Assembly (NCBI GenBank): GCA_017577365.1
Contig: PKRJ01000068.1
Span: 1-18,064, forward strand
DNA: 18,064 bases
Direction: 5' to 3'
Origin: Gammaproteobacteria bacterium
GTDB lineage: Bacteria; Pseudomonadota; Gammaproteobacteria; Steroidobacterales; Rariloculaceae
A model generated the notes under the pieces. It saw only the letters and a program-made list of their open reading frames with translations, had not been told where the DNA came from and did no database searches. The position numbers and the translations under genes were made by a program. Positions 14,376 to 18,064 of this stretch are shown one piece after another (position 1 is the stretch's first letter; every line of letters begins with the position of its first letter).

Positions 14376-14961
14376 CGCCTGTCTACGCGTCATCGGTGCG
14401 AGCCGATCTCCTATAGGTGCACGCAGCGCGGACTCGCCGTTCACACCGGCGCAAGCTGCGCGTGAATCGCCAATTTCCGGCACGGAGCATTCATAGAGTC
14501 GCATCGATGAATGCGGACGACCTGACTTGCCGCCGCCGACGCAAAGCCAGGTCGACGCCACCTCGTCTGTGAACCCTCCCGCCCTTAGCCCGGAGCCTGG
14601 CAGTGCGCACACGGAGCCCGACTCTCTACCACCCCTGCCCCACGCCCCCTTGTTTGCAATGGCTACGCACCTTGCATGTATTTGCATTCGGGATTATCTT
14701 GTATCTCGTTACGCTGCAAACTATCAAAAATAACCGCGGCGCCTAATTGGGGGAGCAAGCACCAGGAGCCGCAGCATTTCGCTGCAACCGCGCGGGCTGA
14801 AATTGCTGTGGGCGGGATCCCTATGCGTCAAGGAAAGGCGAAAGGATGACGCGAATCTCATGGCTGAAGGCGCGCGCGAGAAGAGTCGGCCGCAACTAGC
14901 TTTGCCCGGACGCGCGGTAATGCGGCATGTGTCCGCCACGCGACGACCGGAAGTCAGAAAC
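14376..14961. other. Long non-coding stretch with hairpins and an AT-rich island
   Basis: I find no supported gene in these 586 bases. Short frames on either strand (68-121 codons) lack ribosome sites and family resemblance, and one on the minus strand runs into the tRNA and translates it. The first part (14392-14554) holds four consecutive inverted repeats. The middle (14651-14730) is only 40% G+C (32 of 80 bases), far below its surroundings, and is bounded by the inverted pair GTTTGCA / TGCAAAC. The last part (about 14760-14961) looks like average-composition sequence with no clear signal. It lies between a plus-strand tRNA and the end of the minus-strand terC-like gene, so it is a convergent 3' region. 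A decayed insertion or an unannotated small RNA are both possible. Confidence 0.6.
14392..14554. repeat. Cluster of four inverted repeats downstream of tRNA-Leu
   Basis: Four hairpin-forming units follow one another. ATCGG / CCGAT is at 14392-14407. CGCAGC / GCTGCG is at 14422-14460, with an inner CGCCG / CGGCG stem at 14435-14451. GCATTCAT / ATGAATGC is at 14487-14514, with a perfect 8-bp stem and a 12-base loop. CGACCTG / CAGGTCG is at 14518-14554, with an inner TTGC / GCAA. No T-run follows any of them, so they are not ordinary terminators. Confidence 0.55.
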
Positions 14962-15714
14962 CTACTGCTGATCTACCGGCACGCGCGCACGCGGATGAAG
15001 CTTGACGGGCTGCCGCTTCCGCCGCACGCGCAAGTTCAGCATCTCGACGCTGAGCGAGAAGAACATCGCGAAGTAGATGTAGCCCTTCGGGATGTGCAGC
15101 TCGACGCCCTCGGCGATCAGCACGACGCCGATCAGCACCAGGAAGCTCAGCGCGAGCATTTTCACCGTCGGATGCGTGTCGACGAAGTTTCCGATTGGCC
15201 CCGCGGCGAACATCATCACGCCAACCGCGATCACGATCGCGAGGACCATCACCGGGAGGTGATCCGCCATTCCGACGGCCGTGATCACGGAGTCGAGGGA
15301 GAAGACGATGTCGATGACCGCGATCTGCGCGAGCACGCCGAAGAAGCTTGCGACGGCCGCCGCATGCGCGCCCTCTTCCGCGCCTTCCAGGCTGTGATGG
15401 ATTTCGAGCGTCGCCTTACCGAGCAGGAACAGGCCGCCGCCGATCAGGATCAGGTCCCGCCCCGAGAAACCGATGTCGAATAGAGTAAACAGCTCGGCCT
15501 CGAGCCGCATGATCCACGTGATCACGAGCAGCAGCAGGATGCGCGTGCCCATCGCGAGGGCGAGCCCGAGGACTCGTGCACGCTGGCGCTGGTTCTCTGG
15601 TAAGCGTCCGACGAGGACGGAGATAAAGACGATGTTGTCGATGCCGAGGACGATCTCGAGCAGCGTCAGCGTCGCCAGCGCGACCCACGCTTCCGGCGAG
15701 GCGATCCACTCCAT
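14962..15714 (-). CDS. TerC-family integral membrane protein (YgdQ-like)
   Basis: TerC-family proteins are multi-span inner-membrane proteins; characterised members are tied to metal export, notably manganese, or to tellurium resistance. The 250-residue product resembles E. coli YgdQ throughout. It has about seven membrane segments and the two Asp-bearing signatures of the family, LEIVLGIDNIVF (19-30, Asp 26) and DIVFSLDSVITAVG (135-148, Asp 141). SVKMLAL-like HPTVKMLALSFLVLIG (181-196) and PKGYIYFAMFFSLSVE (209-224) are also typical. It has no CBS or CorC domain, unlike longer relatives. The C-terminal tail is basic. It lies 45 bases after dsbC, in line with an xerD-dsbC-terC transcript. The gap is too short for the yybP-ykoY manganese riboswitch that controls some relatives. 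The substrate is not known from sequence. Confidence 0.92.
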   Translation of the reverse strand: MEWIASPEAWVALATLTLLEIVLGIDNIVFISVLVGRLPENQRQRARVLGLALAMGTRILLLLVITWIMRLEAELFTLFDIGFSGRDLILIGGGLFLLGKATLEIHHSLEGAEEGAHAAAVASFFGVLAQIAVIDIVFSLDSVITAVGMADHLPVMVLAIVIAVGVMMFAAGPIGNFVDTHPTVKMLALSFLVLIGVVLIAEGVELHIPKGYIYFAMFFSLSVEMLNLRVRRKRQPVKLHPRARVPVDQQ

Positions 15715-15759
15715 CGATCGACGCTAACGCTCAGAGCGGCCCGAAGCGCCCGAACCGTG

Positions 15760-16482
15760 TCACTCGCTCGCTGCGGAGATTTCCTCGAGCACCGCGACGA
15801 GCTGTTCCGGCGGCAGATAGCCGCCGATCAGCTCGCCGTTCGAGGCAAAGATCGCCGGCGTGCCGCGCACGCCGACACGGTTGCCGAGATCGTAGTGGTC
15901 GGCGACCGGCGTATTCGCGCACGTATTGTTCGGCACCGTGCCGCCGAGCTTCGCGCGCGTGAGCGCGCCATTGCGGTCGCTCGCGCACCAGACTTTCACG
16001 GCCTTCTCCCACGATTCGGTGTCCGGGCCGGTGCGCGGATAGAAGAGATAGCGCACTTCCACTCCGAGCGCGTTGACCCGCTCGATGTCACGGTGGAATT
16101 GCCGACAGTAGCCGCAGTCGATGTCCGTGAAGATCGTGACGCTATGCTTGATCTGCCCGTCCTTCGGCGCGAAGACGATCATCTCGTCCCGGTCGACATC
16201 CGCGAGCATCTGGACACGGGCGCTCGCGCGGGCGCTTTCGGTGACGTTCTCGCGGCTGTCGAGATCGTACAGGTCGCCCTGGATCAGGTAGCGGCCGTCC
16301 TTCGAGACATAGGCAATCGTCGTATCCAGGGTGATCTGATAAAAACCCTCGATCGGCGATTCGCCGATATCGTCCGCGCTAACGCCGTTCAGCTTCGCGG
16401 CGATCTCTTCCTTCGACACCTCGTCGGCGGAGGCCAAGGCCGCGGTCAGCGCCAGCGGCAGTACGATCCAGGTGATTCTCAC
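15760..16482 (-). CDS. dsbC: Periplasmic protein disulfide isomerase DsbC
   Basis: DsbC is a homodimeric, V-shaped thioredoxin-fold enzyme that corrects wrong disulfides in exported proteins; DsbD keeps it reduced. The 240-residue product (E. coli 236) has a signal peptide (about 1-19, ending ALASA before DEVSK), an N-terminal dimerisation domain (to about 75), and a catalytic domain with CGYC at 123-126 in FTDIDCGYCRQFH. The cis-Pro is in RGTPAIF (Pro 209). A structural disulfide is likely between Cys 166 and Cys 188. The reading frame is open far upstream, but I chose GTG at 16480-16482. It gives a clean signal peptide and has GGGAGA about 6 bases upstream. It lies 77 bases after xerD, with its own likely promoter in the gap. 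Confidence 0.94.
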   Translation of the reverse strand: MRITWIVLPLALTAALASADEVSKEEIAAKLNGVSADDIGESPIEGFYQITLDTTIAYVSKDGRYLIQGDLYDLDSRENVTESARASARVQMLADVDRDEMIVFAPKDGQIKHSVTIFTDIDCGYCRQFHRDIERVNALGVEVRYLFYPRTGPDTESWEKAVKVWCASDRNGALTRAKLGGTVPNNTCANTPVADHYDLGNRVGVRGTPAIFASNGELIGGYLPPEQLVAVLEEISAASE

Positions 16483-16523
16483 GGCTTCTCCCGATCCCGT
16501 CGCGCGATGCGCCGAGCCGCTTG

Positions 16524-16532
16524 ATTTTACCA
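16524..16532 (-). promoter_or_regulatory. Extended -10 promoter upstream of dsbC
   Basis: The minus strand reads TGGTAAAAT: a TG-N extension followed by TAAAAT, a 5/6 match to TATAAT, in the 77-base gap between xerD and dsbC. Transcription would start near 16517, leaving a leader of about 34 bases that includes the dsbC ribosome site. No -35 is obvious, as is usual for extended -10 promoters. It would let dsbC-terC be expressed apart from xerD. Confidence 0.5.
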
Positions 16533-16559
16533 GCACCCGGCCGACTGCCGAAGCGGGAA

Positions 16560-17504
16560 TTAGCCGCGCGGGTGGTGGCGGCTGTGGAGCTCTTTCATGC
16601 GCTCGCGGGCCACGTGCGTATAGATCTGCGTCGTCGAGACGTCGCTGTGGCCGAGCAGGAGCTGCACGACGCGGAGGTCGGCGCCGTTGTTCAGCAGATG
16701 GGTCGCGAACGCGTGCCGCACCGTATGCGGCGACAGCTTCTTGTTGATGCCCGCCTTCTTCGCGTAGCGCTTGATGATGTGCCAGAACGCCTGGCGGGTC
16801 ATCCGGTCGCCTCGGCGCGTCGGGAATAGGTAGTCGGTCTGCCGCTCGAGCAGGATCTCGCTGCGCGGCCCCGCGAGGTACTCGCGAAGCCACTCCTGCG
16901 CCTCGTCACCGAGCGGAATCAGCCGCTCCCGGTCGCCCTTGCCGACGATCCGGATCACGCCCTGATTGAGGTTCAGTTGGCTCATCCGCAGGTTGATGAG
17001 CTCGGAGACACGCACGCCGGTCGCGTACAGCACCTCGAGCATCGCCCGATCGCGGTGGCCGAGCGGCTCCGAGACGTCCGGCGCCGCGAGCAGCGCCTCG
17101 ACCTCTTCCTCGGTCAGCGACTGCGGCAACGCGCGGCCGATCTTCGGCATCGCGATCTGAGCCGTGGGGTCCTCGCTGATCAGCCCCTCGCGGAGGAGGT
17201 ATCGGTAGAAGCGCCTGAAGCTCGAAAGCTGGCGCGCGGTCGAGCGAGGCTTCGCGCCGTTCTGCACGCGCCACGAGATGTATTCCATCACGTCGGCACG
17301 GGTTGCCCGCAGAAGGTCGATGCCGCGCTCCTCGAGCCGCTGCGCGAGCGCAAGCAGGTCGGCGCGGTACGCTCCCAGCGTGTTCTCCGACAGCCCGCGC
17401 TCCATCCAGATCGCATCGAGGAACCGATCGATCAGCAGTTTCGGATCCCTGGTGGGCAGTGTGCGCGCCTCCGCCGAAGTTGTTAGCAAACCGTTATGCG
17501 CCAT
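16560..17504 (-). CDS. xerD: Site-specific tyrosine recombinase XerD
   Basis: XerD works with XerC at dif to resolve chromosome dimers at the septum under FtsK control. The 314-residue product has the N-terminal SAM-like DNA-binding domain (about 21-105) and the C-terminal catalytic domain. All catalytic residues are present: Arg 165 (TGVRVSEL), Lys 189 (GKGDRER), His 260 and Arg 263 (SPHTVRHAFATHLL), His 286 (LLGHSDVSTTQIY) and nucleophile Tyr 295. Segments such as LSSFRRFYRYLLREG and SLTEEEVEALL favour XerD over XerC. I chose the ATG at 17502-17504 because it gives the family length; the frame stays open to 17624, but the extra residues are not conserved-looking. No strong ribosome site is seen. 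The dsbC neighbour matches the usual gammaproteobacterial order. Confidence 0.95.
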   Translation of the reverse strand: MAHNGLLTTSAEARTLPTRDPKLLIDRFLDAIWMERGLSENTLGAYRADLLALAQRLEERGIDLLRATRADVMEYISWRVQNGAKPRSTARQLSSFRRFYRYLLREGLISEDPTAQIAMPKIGRALPQSLTEEEVEALLAAPDVSEPLGHRDRAMLEVLYATGVRVSELINLRMSQLNLNQGVIRIVGKGDRERLIPLGDEAQEWLREYLAGPRSEILLERQTDYLFPTRRGDRMTRQAFWHIIKRYAKKAGINKKLSPHTVRHAFATHLLNNGADLRVVQLLLGHSDVSTTQIYTHVARERMKELHSRHHPRG

Positions 17505-17592
17505 CTGTCGACTAGGTCGAAGCTGCTTCGCCCCACGCTTCCGCCATACTCCGCGTTGAGCGATTCGGCGATCGACGTTTCCTCTCAAGCAC

Positions 17593-17620
17593 TTGGGAAT
17601 CCGCGATAAACCGATATAAT
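17593..17620 (+). promoter_or_regulatory. Sigma-70 promoter pointing to the acyltransferase gene
   Basis: TTGGGA (17593-17598, 4/6 match to TTGACA) and a perfect TATAAT (17615-17620) are separated by 16 bases. Transcription would start near 17627 and leave a leader of roughly 190 bases before the acyltransferase start, unless another promoter lies closer. Confidence 0.55.
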
Positions 17621-17697
17621 TCAAGCTGTTGAGACGAAACGCGCGGCGCGATGCTCCATCCGGTGAAGCGAGTATGGGGAGGCTACGGGCCCGTGTG

Positions 17698-17713
17698 CGT
17701 GACGTTCGTCACA
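17698..17713. promoter_or_regulatory. CRP/Vfr/Clp-like operator
   Basis: The sequence CGTGA-N6-TCACA matches the CRP-family consensus TGTGA-N6-TCACA at 9 of 10 positions and is nearly palindromic. It lies between the xerD and acyltransferase starts. Allowing one mismatch, such a site is expected by chance about once in two windows of this size, so position is the main support. Confidence 0.35.
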
Positions 17714-17813
17714 CTTCCCCAGCCGGCATTAACATAAAGAGAAACGTGTCACAGAATGGCTATTTCGTTGCGTTTCGCCGCGTTCTCCGAACGCTTCCGG
17801 TCTTAACATAACC

Positions 17814-18064
17814 GTGCAAACGACCGCAAAGACGACCGCGATGTCGCGCGTCGCGTACGGCCTCTACGCGTGGCTTTCCGTGGTCCTCTGCGCGAGCGTG
17901 CTGGCACTCGTTCTCGCGGTGCTGCCCGGCGTCGAGCGACGCCGCCGGGCGGCGCGCTGCGCCGCGCGGGTGTTCTTCCGGTCGATCGGCAGCCCGGTCT
18001 CGGTGTCCGGCTCGCCTCTGCCGAACGAGGCGTGCGTCGTCGTCGCGAACCATTCGAGCTATCT
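17814..18064 (+). CDS. PlsC-type 1-acyl-glycerol-3-phosphate acyltransferase, N-terminal part (cut by window edge)
   Basis: The visible part encodes about 83 residues. A hydrophobic N-terminal segment (GLYAWLSVVLCASVLALVLA) should anchor it in the inner membrane. The frame then runs through a basic stretch to VVVANHSSYL at the edge. NHSSYL is the start of the NHxSxxD catalytic motif of PlsC-family acyltransferases, which add the second acyl chain to lysophosphatidic acid or act on related lipids. The Asp and all later motifs lie outside the window, so the exact substrate cannot be told. The start could be GTG at 17814 or ATG at 17841; neither has a good ribosome site. It diverges from xerD. 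Confidence 0.75.
   Translation, partial: MQTTAKTTAMSRVAYGLYAWLSVVLCASVLALVLAVLPGVERRRRAARCAARVFFRSIGSPVSVSGSPLPNEACVVVANHSSY

Larger units (their letters stand above)
17505..17813. other. Divergent intergenic region between xerD and the acyltransferase gene
   Basis: These 309 bases hold no gene I can support. A plus-strand frame from a TTG at 17629 to 17811 has no ribosome site and no recognisable product. The region is richer in A+T than its flanks and carries a sigma-70 promoter (17593-17620), a CRP-like palindrome (17698-17713), and two copies of TTAACATAA (17729-17737 and 17803-17811), 74 bases apart. TTGAGA on the minus strand (17583-17588) could be an xerD -35, but no matching -10 follows. 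Confidence 0.5.

Noticed and set aside
14474..14483. Short match to the tRNA-Leu 3' end (TCCGGCAC) as a possible attachment-site copy
   Set aside because: Only 7-8 bases match and no integrase gene is nearby; XerD at 16560-17504 is the housekeeping recombinase.
14322..14687. 121-codon minus-strand frame ending inside the tRNA gene
   Set aside because: Its last residues are a translation of the tRNA antisense strand, a well-known artefact, and the rest has no recognisable features.
17629..17811. 60-codon plus-strand frame from TTG upstream of the acyltransferase
   Set aside because: It has no ribosome site, no recognisable product, and overlaps regulatory-looking sequence.

Overview
The window is a stretch of high-G+C chromosome that most likely comes from a gammaproteobacterium. 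The main evidence is gene order. From hisS to queA, read on the minus strand, the genes follow the Pseudomonas/Escherichia-type order: queA-tgt-yajC-secD-secF, then (after suhB) trmJ-iscS-iscU-like-iscA, then ndk-rlmN-pilW-rodZ-hisS. A tRNA-Leu lies just upstream of queA. A second minus-strand group, xerD-dsbC, also has a gammaproteobacterial arrangement. I cannot assign a genus; an uncultured or lesser-known lineage is plausible because several genes normally found in these blocks are missing.

Layout from left to right. Positions 1-234 (+) hold the end of an unrecognised membrane-anchored, charged helical protein. It converges on and slightly overlaps hisS. Positions 208-4774 (-) hold a tightly packed operon, ndk-rlmN-pilW-rodZ-hisS (nucleotide balance, 23S rRNA/tRNA methylation, type IV pilus assembly, cell shape, histidyl-tRNA synthesis). 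An intrinsic terminator at 4790-4815 separates it from 4882-7628 (-), trmJ-iscS-iscU-like-iscA. suhB (+) diverges from trmJ and converges on the protein-export/queuosine operon at 8575-14102 (-): queA-tgt-yajC-secD-secF. A tRNA-Leu(CAA) lies at 14289-14375 (+). It is followed by about 590 bases with no convincing gene; this stretch contains a run of hairpins and an AT-rich island. Positions 14962-17504 (-) hold xerD-dsbC-terC-like. The right edge carries the first part of a PlsC-type acyltransferase (+), preceded by a good sigma-70 promoter and a CRP-like palindrome.

Most of the window is ordinary housekeeping sequence. The feature that stands out is the reduced iron-sulfur locus. IscS and IscA look complete. 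The IscU-like protein keeps only one of the three canonical cysteine ligands, and its HscA-recognition motif is altered. hscB, hscA, fdx, iscX and iscR are all absent from the positions where they normally lie. Together these suggest that the scaffold has been repurposed, perhaps as a SufE-like sulfur acceptor for IscS. ispG is also missing from its usual place between rodZ and hisS.

The long open frames that run antisense to many of these genes are by-products of G+C-rich codon usage and are left out.
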